In this document: piece by piece, positions 1 through 45,192 of the stretch
Layout: each line of letters opens with the position of its first letter
Position numbering within the stretch: the stretch's first letter is position 1
NCBI GenBank assembly: GCA_030248215.1
Contig: JASANG010000973.1
Location: 1 to 64,000, forward strand
Length of the DNA: 64,000 bases
Source: Enoplolaimus lenunculus
Taxonomy: Eukaryota; Nematoda; Enoplea; Enoplida; Thoracostomopsidae
Reading direction: 5' to 3'
Notes under the pieces: generated by a model
What the model saw: only the letters and a program-made list of their open reading frames with translations
The model's database searches: none
Told to the model about the DNA's origin: nothing
Translations under genes and position numbers: made by a program

Positions 1-419
1 CTAGGCTCTTGGGGGACGCTATCAGTTTAGTATGGATCATCAGATTACTGGGTACGGATGTGCAAGTGGTGCCTAGTAGTGGTAAATTTTAAACATTTCA
101 TTGAAGCGGTAAATTTTATAAACTCCCTTGCGAACATTCAGCCATATAGAGCTGTGCAGAAAATATCTAATCAGTAATAGAATCGTGTCAAAATTAATAA
201 TTTTTGGGTTCATATAGTAAGAGGTGTATGTAAACCCCAAATCAGTTTTTGTGAGCCTGCTTAACCTGCTAGCAAATGCTAGAACAATTTTAGAACAGAC
301 GCTGTGGTGAATATTACAAGTGACAACCGGAGCTAAAACCTTTTCAGGGGGCCAAGACTCTTTTTAGACGTGGCTGACGACCTCAATGTTGTCGACCGTA
401 CGCACACGGTTTATTTTAG

Positions 420-32944
<32,525 letters not shown>

Positions 32945-33669
32945 AGCAGACGCCTCGCTGGCAACGAAGACACACAACTCACCTGTAAAAACGTTGAGTT
33001 GAACCAAAGGTCCCTGGGAACATCCGTAGCCAGCTCAAGCGAAATCAAATACAATTTAAGAGTTGCATTTTGTTGATTTCACAGCACTTATAAGTTTCGG
33101 TAAATTTTTTCTTGGGTGAGGCCAATTGGGCGCCTCCTCTGGTTGTGGGCGTGTCTTCGGGACTCACCCTGAGAACTAAATTCTGCTCGTCATGAGTCGT
33201 TTGACTGTGTCCGTTCGATTTAAGCTTAAATTCTATCAGTTATAAATCAAATTTAACACCCAAAACGGGTCAGTTTAAACTCGTGCAGTTTAGGCCGATT
33301 GAAATGAAAGCCGAATGAAAGTAAACAAATCTGGCAGGGGTCAGCGCGTCTCAGATAACGTCGATGACTTTATTGATGTTACATCAATAATTGTCCTGTA
33401 GAACGTCAATTTGACTCACCGTTTCTGCAGTCTAATGCGATTGAAATCTTTGGAAACGAAATATTTGTAACCATTTATTGATACAATTATTTTCGTATTC
33501 CGGGATTCATTATTATTACATTCCGTATCGTAGAACCACTGCTTAACGGCAAAGCGGATTGGTCAATATCGTAACGAATCCTTATTTAACCACTATTCAA
33601 GTCCCCTGACGAAGCAACTGGACATTCGAGTCTCTGAAATGCGCGGCTAGCTCTATTAGCTCAGAACGT

Positions 33670-33772
33670 ATGCGTAGCAAAATGTTTTCGCTACCGAAAT
33701 TGCCGAAACTTCAAGCAAAAATTTCGCCGGAGCCAGAACCGGAGGTCGATTTTCTGCACGAGCCTGAACCAG
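33670..33772 (+). CDS. Candidate first coding exon of an unidentified gene
   Basis: ATG at 33670 starts 34 codons (MRSKMFSLPKLPKLQAK, then acidic/proline-rich EPEPEVDFLHEPEP). It ends in phase 1 at a GT donor (33773). About 110 nt upstream is an inverted CCAAT box (GGATTGGTCAAT). The segment is free of repeats and lies 0.7 kb after the FAS stop. I do not recognise the protein. It could pair with the phase-1 segment at 38059. Basis is codon-like composition and splice signals only. Confidence 0.4.
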
Positions 33773-33870
33773 GTAGACCTTCGGTTGTACACTGATATAT
33801 AGGTATTTTGACTGTCTTTATATTTTTTGCTTATTTTCGTTTAACATGCAGTGTGAATACTAAAAATTTT

Positions 33871-34045
33871 GGCCCATGTTAAGATCACGGGCGGAACGTT
33901 TTTCTGTACGACTGCAACAAGTTTAACCTCTAGACTAATATTTTTGCCTATTTTTAGGCTTAGGCTTAGGTATAAGCTCATCGTTACGCTTAGGCTTAGG
34001 TTTAGGCTTAAGAATATGCTTATACTACTGTTTTACAGCATTGTT
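33871..34045 (+). repeat. TTAGGC-bearing element (family E)
   Basis: GGCCCATGTTAAGATCACGG, TTTTTCTGTACGACTGCAAC, hexamer run, then AATATGCTTATACTACTGTT. Right end degraded. Confidence 0.7.
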
Positions 34046-34734
34046 GTTTAGCCAAAATTTTGACCATGTGATGTTTTTGTAAAAGCAGGAATCGTTATAC
34101 CTAACATAAAGAATACTTTAATTTTGAGTATAGAATTTTCATTAATTAAAAAAAATAACAATTTATCACAGTTGCTGTCAGGTTCGTTTGTGGCAAGTTT
34201 GTTAAACTTGCAAATTGAATTTTAGGACAATTAATGTTTTCAAAGTTTAGCCAAAAAATGAGAAATATATATTGCCTTTAAAAATTTAAATATATACGAT
34301 AAAATTTTTGTTACAAAAATGAATATTAATATATTAAACAATATTTCTGCCGGATAGTTTTCAAAACAGTCTGCATCTGCATCGTATAAAATCAACCCCT
34401 GCTAAAGCTAAATGATCAAAAAGTTGGGTTGAGTATGGATCAGAACGTACTCTGGCTAAAAGATATATCTACTCAAACGTCGTCTAAAGTTTCTTTACCT
34501 TCCGGTATTGCAAGTCGCTAGCAGATATAAGAAAGATCTTGCGAACGTTAGCATACGTATAACGTAAATTTTTTTGCAATATAGGTACCATTAAAATAAA
34601 TTCTAAAACCTGTAAAACTAAATTTCACATTAAGGATTTCTGGGATCTTACAAACATCTGTATGCTTCCCTGGTATACGTCCTTTTTGAATTTTTACTTC
34701 TATTGTAAATTCATAAAAGTATGGTTCTTTTATT

Positions 34735-34960
34735 ATAGATGGACATCGGATAACCGGATACGAAAAATATCCTGGGATGCATCCGAAAAAAATATGTACT
34801 CGACTACAGGGATATCCGCCGGATATCCGAAATGTGTTGTGTGAAAATTTTTTAGAATAATTTGCATTGTTTCACCACTAAAGTAGTTGGAGTTGACGAA
34901 AAGAAAGTTTGTATTCAAACGGCAGTCAAAACATTGAACTAAATTTTGACGATTTTTGTG
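34735..34960. repeat. Dispersed repeat family M, copy 1
   Basis: Contains CCGCCGGATATCCGAAATGT and GATACGAAAAATATCC. A homologous stretch lies at about 41858-42010, with fragments at 42235-42300 and 39635-39655. Both copies keep partly open frames on the - strand, but I recognise no protein. Confidence 0.55.
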
Positions 34961-35282
34961 AGCAAATGACGTAATGTAACTCAGCGCTTCGTTTTTACAC
35001 AGTAGTATACACACGAAAGCATTATAGATTTCTGAACTGTTTAAAATACTTCTTGGTTCCGCAGTAGTCAAAATAATATCTCAAAAAGTGAAAGTACTTA
35101 TGTATTCAAGTCTTAAAAAATAAAATTTAACCCTTTCACTCATAGAGTATACTAAGAGCAGCTAAATACAATAATGTACGTGTAATACACACACTGCGAT
35201 CAGTGTTTAACATTTATAACATATATGCGAAGAGCAAAATCTTCACAAGAAGTGAGCGCCTATTCGGGCTCGAGCGTCAAGC

Positions 35283-35350
35283 TCCTATAGCTCAGTGATC
35301 ATCGTGAACGCCTCCCGCCCGTGAAACTGACGATCGAATCTTGCCTTGAA
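35283..35350 (+). pseudogene. tRNA-like sequence
   Basis: A-box-like TATAGCTCAGTGATCA and B-box-like CGATCGAATC at tRNA spacing. The stems do not close well, so a tRNA-derived remnant. Confidence 0.35.
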
Positions 35351-35853
35351 ATTACATCTCATAAGAAATTGAAAATATTCATGTGAGAAAGGGTTAATCT
35401 TAAATATAGACGAAGCGTACAATAATAGCCCAGCCCATAAATAGCTCACATGGGTTGAGCAATAAAGCGTCAATTGGGCTCGATCATTTCGAGACCAAAC
35501 AGCTATCGCAGGCCTTTCGGGAGAACAATTTGAAATTTTTGAATTGCATTTTAATTCTCATTTTTAAATTTTATTGCCCGTTGCAAAACTTTGGTATGTT
35601 TTTTGAAAATGTGTTCATTTCTGGCACATCAAAACAGATTCGTGTGCTGTTTTACACTTGGAGGAACATTTCGGGTAACCGGGTATCGGTTAACATTTTA
35701 TTAAAATGTTTTTTGTTTACTTTTTAAATTTTACACAATAAAAGACTATGGGTTGCTTTCAAGTCAAGTCAATAGAATCAAAATTCTGAATTCAACCTTA
35801 TTGTGCTTTATTAGAGATAAAATTTTCTGAATTTCAAATGTGGATAGTCCCTA

Positions 35854-36978
35854 CTGTATTGACCCGAATAAGAGGGGGGAATAAGAGGGTGTTGTTCCTA
35901 TTTTGAGTCCGACTCAATAGGAGTCCGTATCCCTAATAAGAGTCCGTAAGCGGATTGAGTCCCTAAACCGTAATAAGTGTCCATTAATGCGGGGTTCACG
36001 TTATAACCGGGGCAGCTTGGGACACGTTTTGTCCCTATTAGACTATTGGGTCAGATTTTGTCTCCTTGCAGACCCCATATCGTATTCAAAAATTCGTATT
36101 TGTCTGCTAATATCATGTGTAGGTCACCTTTTGTCTCTCAATATCATATGATATTCGAGGTACTGTCTGTGAATATCATATGATATATTTACAAATGTCT
36201 GCATAGTTGAGGTAACATACCCAAATTGTCCTGTTGAATATCATGTGATACTAGAATTTGAAATTTGAATTTTTGAATTATGAAGGTGCGGTTTTAAGCG
36301 ATTTTGTGTCGGAAATGATTTGCAGGCATGTATTTCGTATTTAAAGCACGTTTGTGCCTCTGCCGTCCAACTTTTCATTCATTTACTAGTACCCGAAGGT
36401 TACACTGTCCCGCTGAATATCATATGATATTCGTTTAAATTTTGGAATATCATATGATATTCGCATAAATGTCCGACAGTGTCACGTGACATACCGTCCC
36501 TTGTACACATTGATCATTTGAGAGCGGTGGTTTGTAAGCTAATGTCATATGACATTCGAGTTTTGTCTGTTGACCCGATATAAGTGCCCAAATTTTAATG
36601 TTGACGTCGAAACACCATGGGACAAACCGTGTCCCACCTGCCCCGGTTATAACGTGAACCCCGCATAATGTCAATTAACCCTAATTGTAGCAGATCAATG
36701 ACTTCATGACCAAATAATTTGAGTTCGAAACTTTAAAGCGCACTTAAATTTTGAAAGTACAGTCCTAAGTATAACCTTGTATAATCGCTTAAGCTATTGA
36801 CGCAAGACAAATAAATGTTTAATTGAACGGCTAATGGCAGTAACGGATATATCAGTAACGACGGGCGTGGAGCGTGGGTTTAAAATAAATAACAGTTCGT
36901 AACCGAATAACAAGGGGGTACCCTCTGGAGAGGCCAAATAAATATCAGTTCTCCCCTCTTATTCGGGTCAGTACAGTA
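35854..36978 (+). mobile_element. MITE family C, copy 2, split by another element
   Basis: Left terminus TACTGTATTGACCCGAATAA and right terminus TTATTCGGGTCAGTACAGTA. The interior is interrupted at 35990-36665. A tail fragment of a further copy follows at about 37000-37195 (GATAGTTGCAATACCGGATA). Confidence 0.85.
35990..36665. mobile_element. Element with TAA target duplication, nested in family C
   Basis: Terminal inverted repeats TGCGGGGTTCACGTTATAAC and its complement, continuing through GGGACA..GTCCC for about 45 bp. TAA flanks both sides (35987-35989 and 36666-36668). The interior has many AATATCATATGATATTC palindromes. The TAA duplication is typical of PIF/Harbinger-type elements; no transposase frame is present. 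Confidence 0.8.
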
Positions 36979-38058
36979 AAACCTAAGTAGATTCAATAAA
37001 CGTCAATTATAACTAATTGTAGTGTACAAATGAATCGAGGACAACCAAATAAAGTTGAGTACGAAACTTTAAAGCGTACTTGAGTTTTGCATGCGCATTC
37101 CTAAGTATAACCTTAGTTACATTAACGCTAAAAAATTTCAAACCACACAAATAAACATCAATGGATAGTTGCAATACCGGATATATCAGTAAGCGTTTAA
37201 ACGTAGCAAATACGCCGGTATAGCAGTTTGTCCTACGACATATTGACATTTAGATTTTTAAATCATTCGACATTATTTGTTTGAAATTAAAGTTGACATT
37301 GACAATACTGACAATAATTTCTTTCTGTGTATTGACTTACAGTATTAGCCGAATTAATTGGATAGAAGTTAAACACTTGCTTATAGCCTGCTCAGCATGC
37401 TAGATGGAGTAAAAAAATTCTCAGGAAGAACATGTATATTTGACATGCATGGCTTTACCAGCAGGGCTAAAACTTGTCTTGGTGAAGAGAATGGCAAATT
37501 TTTTTCAGGGTCCACGGTTTCTTGTCGACGATACGTGTGCCTTAAAAGCATTGCGTCCTCATTGGCTTGCTCTGCGACCTATTAGCACTTCTGTCACTTA
37601 ATTTTTTGGAGAAGAATGTTTGAACTATTTTGACCTGACCCAATTTTAGTATAAAATCCCAAAAGATTCTATTAATAATGATAAATGCTTAAAATTCTTT
37701 CTCGATGTAATGAATTGTCAATAATATTTACAAAAATCTTTATTTTAGTAAAATCCCACATTTTTTTAAAATTGTCTGGATTTCGTTCTAATTTTGGAAA
37801 TTTTTAGCTTAAAAACCAACGTTATAGCGACGATGATGCTTGTTTACCGTTAAAGCCCAGGTCGTATAACGATTAGGTACAGTCGGGTACGACAAGCTAT
37901 ACCGGGTGCTTATTAGAGCCGATAAAACGCTAAATCTTGCTGGATTTGATTAAATTTGAATATTTCTACTTCAAAAAAGCACCAAGCGACGAGATCTGTG
38001 TAAAATAGAGGTTAAAAATTGTTTAAGTTCACAGTTATTTGTTGTATAATGATTACAG

Positions 38059-38128
38059 ATGGGTATAAGAAACTTGACTCATCGGCTCGTAGCAAAAGGG
38101 GACTTAGGAGAAACGGAGCAGGACACAG
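38059..38128 (+). CDS. Candidate internal exon (same unidentified gene?)
   Basis: Preceded by GATTACAG and followed by GTTTGT. With the G left over from 33670-33772 it reads DGYKKLDSSARSKRGLRRNG and ends in phase 2. A basic, Ser-rich peptide with no recognised domain. Directly after it begins a dispersed repeat (family O type). Phase compatibility with the upstream candidate is the main support. Confidence 0.3.
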
Positions 38129-38856
38129 GTTTGTCAGAAATTTTTTTGCCTCTCCTCCCGAGATAAGTTATAGGCCGCCTTGGAAACGTTCTGAAATCAG
38201 CCGGATTCCCGTGCTAAAATTGTTTCGGCTTCCTATGACATATGAAGCTGATTGTAAACAGGGCCGTTGCAAGGTCACGTCGATAAGGTGGCTAAACATC
38301 TCTCAGAAGGTGTATACAAGGGTTTTCAATGAATTAATACAATCAAGGTTGAAAATTTTCTAGAGAACGGCCTAAATTCTTCCAGGGTACACTGAGCTTC
38401 CCTTGCCGCCCTGGGCAACGCGCCCAGGTACAACCTTGCAATCTGGGTGCGTATTAGAGATGATAAAACAAGTATTTAGTTTAGCTAATTTTAGCAATCA
38501 TTTTATAAATTAAGAAAAAAACTAAAAAGTAAGTTTTTGCTGTGTTGTTTGTTTTGTTATTCAAGCTTGTTTGGGTTGTGTGTTGTTTTCGTTCCCAACT
38601 GAATAGTTTTGAAATATTAATTTTGTCTGTTTGAGTTCAGTACTTGGTTTAAAACCTAAATTTTGGCCCATGTTAATTACAAAGGTCAGTCTACTCGTTG
38701 TATCAGTTTTTGCTGTTAATCACCACAGCTTATTGTTATAAGAAATCGTAATTGAAAATCGTATCAAGTTTTATCTTAAACGTGGAGGCAAAGCCTAATA
38801 ATATGAGCAATAATGTTTCCATAAAAATGCATAATCGGTTGCGGATTAGGCATTTC

Positions 38857-39060
38857 GGCCCATGTAAAGATCAGGGGCAGAACGTTTTTCTGTGGGACGA
38901 GAAAAGAGTAAGCTTACGCTTTAGACTAACTTTTTTGCTTGGCTTAGATTTAAGCTTAGTATTAGGCTTAGGAATAAACTCATTGTTATGCTTAGGCTTT
39001 TAGCCTTAGGCTTAGGAATATGCTTATAATACTGTTCCGCCCCTGTTCTTTACATTGGCC
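38857..39060 (+). repeat. TTAGGC-bearing element (family E), complete copy
   Basis: CATGTAAAGATCAGGGGCAG at the left, CCGCCCCTGTTCTTTACATT at the right, hexamers between. One of the best copies for defining the termini. Confidence 0.85.
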
Positions 39061-39259
39061 AGCTTTTCGAAGCGAAAAGCATCGGCATTGGCTAATCTTG
39101 ACTGAGTTAACTGCGCCACTGTGTTCTGGAATTTGGTTTAGCGAACCTTCTGCGTTTTTTTTGCTGACTAAAACTGAGAATCTCACTGAAGTTATTGCTT
39201 AAGCTTAGCCAAAGTTTAACGTAAAATACACAATACCTTAAGTATATACCACAGTTTCC

Positions 39260-39360
39260 CAGTAATATAGTGACCCGAACTACAGAGTTGTAGGTTGAAA
39301 AATAAATAACAGTCAGTAAAACCAAATAACAGGGCGGTGGCATAAACTCGAGGCAAAACA
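39260..39360. repeat. Family C fragment
   Basis: AATAGTGACCCGAACTACAG and AAATAAATAACAGTCAGTAA match the family C right part in degraded form. Confidence 0.45.
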
Positions 39361-39515
39361 AAACTACAGTAGTTAATATTGTTGGATATCAAATACATGA
39401 AAAAACTTTTCATGGTTTTTGCTGTGGTTTTTAGTTGACGCTGAAATCGAAAACAAAAATTAGGCATTGATTCAAGGTTTGACAGTTTCTTTCGGAAATC
39501 CCAAAGCGTATTCTT

Positions 39516-39590
39516 TATATATATATGTATATATATGTATGTATATATATGTATATATGTATATTTATTTATTTATTTATTTATTTATTC
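39516..39590. repeat. Microsatellite (TATATG then TTTA)
   Basis: TATATATGTA repeats followed by six to seven ATTT units. Confidence 0.95.
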
Positions 39591-39789
39591 ATTGTGTGAT
39601 GGTAATGATAACCTAATAAAGTATTAGAGATGTATATATACCGGATATCCGAAACTGCGGTAATTGCGTATTATGCAGTGTATAGGAAACCGGCTAGGTC
39701 AATGGGCATGAGATTCGGCGGTCTTGAATATATAACAAGGGTTAAGATGGGGACTTATAGGGAAGCGCCAATATTTTTCATTATGATGT

Positions 39790-40050
39790 TTCCCCATGTT
39801 ACTTTAAGTGGCGTCAAGATTTCTGGTGAATCTATAAAAGAGTAGGTTTAGATTCTAGATTACATTATTTTGGTATTACCATCTCGAAACTGGGCAAGAC
39901 TCTCATGTTTGGTTTCGAAACAAGTTACGACAAATCTAAAGAACAGGGCCGTAACAGTAATAGAAGTATATTCCTAAATCCTAAGCCTAAGCAAACAATA
40001 GTGTAAAAGTTAAAGCTTACTCTATTGTAATCCCGTGCAGAGGCGGATCC
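39790..40050 (-). repeat. TTAGGC-bearing element (family E), rearranged
   Basis: CCCCATGTTACTTTAAGTGG at the left, GGGCCGTAACAGTAATAG and CCTAAGCCTAAG in the middle, AAGCTTACTCTATTG at the right. Two partial copies may be fused. Confidence 0.55.
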
Positions 40051-40335
40051 AAAAATTTCTGCCGGGGAGGGGGGAGGCGGGCTGGCAACTGTTATGAAAC
40101 GCAAAAATTCCTGGTCATTTTATCACAAACAAATTTTCGTATTGAACAAATAACCCGGTTTTATCACACATGAATTTCTTAAAGGTAAAAATTGTATGTT
40201 TTTACGAAACAATTTTAGGGGCAAAATTATAACGTAGGGACCTTACCATTTTATCCCAAAATATTTCTGACAAAGCGTACACCCCCCTCTACTCTGAATC
40301 CGTTAGTAGTCACGCGGAAAAACAGTCCGCCACTG
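40026..40335. repeat. Dispersed repeat family N
   Basis: GCGGATCCAAAAATTTCTGC, GGCGGGCTGGCAACTGTTAT and CATTTTATCACAAA are shared with 46178-46435 and, partly, 52575-52740. No coding content. Confidence 0.5.
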
Positions 40336-40827
40336 ATCTTTACATGCGCCCAAGCTAAACAACATTTAATAATAAAATTTTATTACTTTACCTATAGCTA
40401 TCTACTATCGTTCATTTTCTTCAACAGAGCATCATTTAGGGTTGATTAAACCATTTTAGAGTTGAGTACACGAAAAAAAATCCGTCGGCGTTGTTGAACC
40501 GGGATCAGTTTCGAGAATAATATTCCCCCGAAGATATATTAAAAGAAAATATAAATTTAATTTTAATATTATTGTCTGAAAGTAGAAAAGTTGTCTATAA
40601 CTTAATTTAAACCGTTAAATATTCACCGCCTACTATACTTTTTATGTCTCTACCCATTTGAAATTTAACGCCATTTTTTCATGTCGCTGAAGAATGCACT
40701 TTGGTTCATGGTTAAAAAGGTTATTATTGGTTTAGTTGATTTTCGACAATATAACCAATAACACAAGGAAATAAGTTGATCGAAATAGGTCTAAGACAGC
40801 GGCTCATGTTACGTTTAGGGGCGTCCA

Positions 40828-41078
40828 CACTGTAAATTCCAGTGAGTTGATTTTAACTCAGAATGAGTTGAATCGCGCAGTCTGAGTTAGGACTATCAGA
40901 ACTCATAGTTATGAGTTGATTCAACTCATTCTAGTTTAATTAGTCAACTCTTCGGAATAAACTCAACTCAGAGTGAGAATGGACTCAACTCAAAGTGAGT
41001 TAAAGTATATTGTTATTAACTCAGGAATAGTTAACTTTCCGTCTCAGTTGATTTATTAACTCATTGGAATATACCGTG
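40828..41078. mobile_element. MITE family B, copy 4
   Basis: Starts CACTGTAAATTCCAGTGAG and ends CTCATTGGAATATACCGTG, followed by TA. It interrupts a family E-like flank (ATGTTACGTTTAGGGGCGTC to the left, a TTAAAAGAGTAGG segment to the right). Confidence 0.8.
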
Positions 41079-41379
41079 TAGGTTCCTTGTGGGTCTTTAA
41101 AAGAGTAGGTTTATATTCTCACTAAAAATATAGCTAAAATTTAGTAAAACTGTTGCTGAATTAAGTGTCAGTTCTATGGTGTTTGGCAAAGTTTTGCATA
41201 ATTTTTAGCAAACACAAAATTCTTAGGTTTACATTACTCAATTAATCAGGAAATGACAGCAGTAGTCTTGCTTACATTATTTAAGCAAAGATTTACTGAA
41301 TATTTAGTACACTTATACTTAAAATAGTTAGTAAAATATAACTAAGTATTTTACGTAGAGCTTTTTTATAGAGTTCTAG

Positions 41380-41680
41380 ATTACATTTTTTGCTTAGGGT
41401 TAGGCTTACGCTAAGGCTTAGGGACACTCTTTTGCAAGGCTTAGTTTCGGCTTAGGCTTGCGCTTAATCTACTGTTATGCCCGTAAAAGAAAGATTGGTC
41501 AACAAAGCAGTAATTGACAAAGGGGTCGGATAGAATGTTAAAATGTTTTTCCAATCGAATTACTTTTTTCTATTCATGTTGACTATAGAGACCTAAAGCC
41601 TAAGCCTAGACGCAAACCTCAACCTAAAGCGTAAGCGCAAGCATAAGCGAAAGCCTAATCTTGAGCCTAAAGTTAAGCCG
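41380..41680. repeat. Two TTAGGC-type tracts
   Basis: TTGCTTAGGGTTAGGC at about 41390 and a complementary CCTAAGCCTAGACG tract at about 41595. They lie in opposite orientation with no clear termini. Confidence 0.5.
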
Positions 41681-42799
41681 CTCGATCTCTGTGTCTCCAG
41701 TTTCCTGCTTAACAGTATGGCTATGACCCTAATCTATTCCTTTTTTTCTGAAAAGGTTTGGATCATACACTAGTAGTAGGACTCTCTGTTCTTGCTCTTC
41801 CAACCTAAACCAAAGACTGTTGTGAATTTCTTTAGTGAATATATCGTATAATTGGGCACCAGTTACCCGGATATGAAAAATATCCCAAAATGTATTCTGA
41901 TATCCGACGGATATCCGAAATGTTATTGTGTAAATTTTTTTGATTGCATTGTTTCCGAACTGAAGTAGCAAGAGCTGACGAAAACGATTCTGTATTCAAA
42001 CCTGAGTCAAACTGTTGAACCACATTCCTGCATATATTATTCCATGATGATTTGAAGTCTTTTTCGAATAACTTCCATTTAGCCAGATATGTATCGGGAG
42101 AATGACATCGTATTTTTAAATTATATCTCATAATTAGTCCAGTGAAAAATTTGCGTCAAATACGCAACGTCAACTACTGAATTTATTATTTTAACAAGAA
42201 ACAAAATCTACAAAATTTAAATCACCGATACCTGGATGAATATCCTGCAAGAATTGCCGGATATCCGGATATAAAAAAACATCCGATTCCCATCACTAAA
42301 TATATAGTCATTAACAATTTCCCGACATACTATTTTACAGCGAACACGTTTGTCGATATTTCGATGCCAATATTCCCCCAAATTCAAATACCGGGGTAAG
42401 GCACCTGAAAGATTCGCATATTTTTTACCTTATTTAGCTTATTTTTCACAAGTCCTCATCCCATTGTTCTGTATATTTTCCTGCATTTCATTAAAATTTC
42501 GTTCAAGTTTGTTTACAGTTTCTGGTGCTTTTAAAGCTAATATTGTTCGTGTTTATGGATTATCCAATATATACTTCAAAGGTCGCGGTTTCTGACAGCT
42601 GCGCTTTTTTTTCAGCCAGACGCATACATTAAAACTGAATTTTTTATGGTCTGAAAAGCATATGTTTACTTTATTCTACGTTAGAAAGTTTTGGACGATA
42701 TTACATATAAATCTATGTGCCCTCCTGCGACTGTCTTGTCTGTTAGTCTTGGTTTATGCTTCTTGTCTGAATGTGTTACATATCTGTGCAGTCTCGGCG

Positions 42800-42920
42800 A
42801 TTCTTCGGCTTTGGTGTCTTTTATGGGCTCTATGGACTCTATCTGCTTAACGGACTCTAATTAGGAATACAGACTACTGATTGAGACTCGGAAATGGGGA
42901 CCCCGTCTTCTTCGGGTCAG
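42800..42920. repeat. Family C fragment, degenerate
   Basis: GGACTCTAATTAGG and TTCTTCGGGTCAGTGA recall the left part of family C in the complement. Confidence 0.4.
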
Positions 42921-43566
42921 TGAATCACCGATTTAGTACTAAAGAGTTTTTTGATGAACCAAGTCAAAAACTAAACATTATTTATGTCATTAAATGCTTA
43001 AAAAGCTACTTTAACTACCAACTTGAGTTGAAAACTTGATTAAAATAACGTTTTTGCAACCAAGCTCATGTTCTTGTTATTTATTGCTCTTAAGCGTCAA
43101 TAATACATCAAAAGCATTGGCGGATCCAAGATTTTGGCAGTTACACATTGCCCCATGTAGCGGCGACATAAAAACACATTTGCATGACCATCGTGTATTG
43201 TACTAAAATTGCGTTTGGCTTCTTACGCGCCTCGCATGCAAGCTATTTTTACTATTTTATACCACCTGTTCACCCTATTGGAATTTTCTAGATTTTTGAC
43301 TGCCTGGAATGTGGAAGATAAGCGTATCTTAGCTAAATCTGAACCGTGTTGACAGATTTGGTATAAATAGCGTATTTCGATGTTGTTCAAAACTACACAT
43401 TTTCTGCCTAATGTGGCTATTTCAGTGTATAAGTTGTGAGATTTAGCCACGTGCTGCGCGCTTGTGATTAGTTTTGTAATAATTTTTGAAATTTGGGATA
43501 TTTTACACAGATATCGTATTAACTTTCGCATTAGCGCAATCGAGTTTATCTGCAATTATCTGTAGT

Positions 43567-44195
43567 TACTGTAGTAACCCGAATAACGGTTGTGCTAGAC
43601 TTTTTTGACGTGTGGCACCGTCCGTCACCCGCACGGTACCGTTCGGCGCCGTCCGTCATCATGCGGTATCGTACGCAAATAACTGGCGTCCGATAACGCA
43701 TGGTGACGGACGGTAACGGACGGCGCTGTACGGGTGACGCACGGTGACGGACGGCACCGTACAGGTGACGCACGGTGACGGGCGGCACCGGACGTCAAGT
43801 ATAGCGCAACCCTAAGAGGGGGGAATGATATTTATTAAGCTTCTGCAGAGCGTACCCCCCGTTATTCGGTTACGGACTGTTATTTATTTTCATCCGGCAA
43901 CACGTCCCCCTACGTTACCAATATATATATATCCAGTATTGCAACTATTCGTTGAATTAAACGTTTGTCTTGTCTCAAAACTGTGAGCGATAATGCAAGG
44001 TTTATAGTAAACGCTTTAAGAATAGTTTAACGTTTCGAACTCAACATTACTTGGTCTTGGAGTCGTTTATGCACTACAGTTATGAATAATATAATCCGCC
44101 TACGGACTCTTATTACCGATACGGACTCCTATTGATTGGGAGTTAAAATGTGGACAACCCCTTAATTATTATCCCTCTCATATTCTTGTCACTAT
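43567..44195 (-). mobile_element. MITE family C, copy 3, split by a family D element
   Basis: ACTGTAGTAACCCGAATAA at the left. After the insertion it resumes GAGGGGGGAATGATATTTA and continues through the family C interior in reverse orientation. Confidence 0.8.
43587..43812. mobile_element. Family D MITE nested in family C, with TAA duplication
   Basis: GGTTGTGCTAGACTTTTTTG at the left and AAGTATAGCGCAACCC at the right. TAA at 43584-43586 and again at 43813-43815. Comparison with uninterrupted family C (GAATAAGAGGGG) shows the TAA was duplicated on insertion. Confidence 0.8.
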
Positions 44196-44685
44196 ATTAT
44201 TTTGCACAACTTACAACTTAAACACCTTACAGTTCCAAGCAATTGCTCTGTTAAATTGTTATTTCCTTCATTGACTTGCAATTGTTTTGACGATTTGAAG
44301 TTCAGTTCGAAAACTTATCGCTAAGGCTGTCGAGAACGCTCGCATAAATACAACAAAATCACCTCAGATAATAATTTTTGAGATTATTACGAGTTTAAAG
44401 TGATACTTAGCTATAATCTGAACCATAAGATTTGGATTGTTAACCTAACAACTGACAGTTATTCTTGGAAGCGGATCAATCTATTGATGTCCTTGTTACA
44501 TATGTATGCAACATTGTCCTAAGCTTTAACGCAACTTTCCTCAAACTATACAAACTTTAAAGTAAATTTTTAAAGCCAAATTGCGATAAATGCATCATAA
44601 AGCGTAAACTTTATCAACAGAGATTGCCGTTAAAACGGTAGCTTTAGATGTTTTGCGAACTTTTCATGCTGATTTAACAAGATTT

Positions 44686-44938
44686 TGTCAGTCAAGGTAG
44701 GAACCGGGACTTCAGACCTTTCTACTAAGCAGCTGAAAAAGCGGGCTAAAGCGGGGATCGAACTCTCAGCCTATGGATCCTTAAGCGAGCACTGTACCAC
44801 TGCGCCACGTAGCCCGCCTCTCCAACTGCATTTTTCGTCGACTATGTGTCGACCGTATGCTGCCAGCTAGCATGCATACAGTGCACTGCACTATATGGCG
44901 TGTGCACATAACGGGCAAGTATGTCTCACAAGCTTACA
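44686..44938 (-). repeat. tRNA-headed (SINE-like) repeat, copy 1
   Basis: Inverted relative of 49845-50100. The tRNA-like part is 44741-44817 (minus strand): acceptor stem GCGGGCT/AGCCCGC pairs perfectly, with D-arm-like GTGGCGCAGTGGTACAG and B box GTTCGATCC. The anticodon loop CTTAAGG suggests UAA but the stem is poor and three extra bases precede the acceptor. The conserved region extends beyond the tRNA on both sides (GTCGACAC.. and GGTCTGA.GTCCCGG). Confidence 0.65.
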
Positions 44939-45192
44939 GATTTAAAATCGTTTTGGATGACAACCGAGACGATATCTGACAGCTCAAAGTTTATTTCACG
45001 AAGAAATTTTCTGTGTCGGGTTTAAGCTTAGAAACTAGTGTACGGTTTAGAAGTGGGTACGTATCTTTTACATTGCAAATATTAATCGAAATTTACAAAA
45101 TACGTCGGGGTTCATAATGTTTAAGAATACTATTCAATTGGCATCACTACAAAGAAGTTTAGATTAAGTACCATTCGGCTATTCTTTTCATA

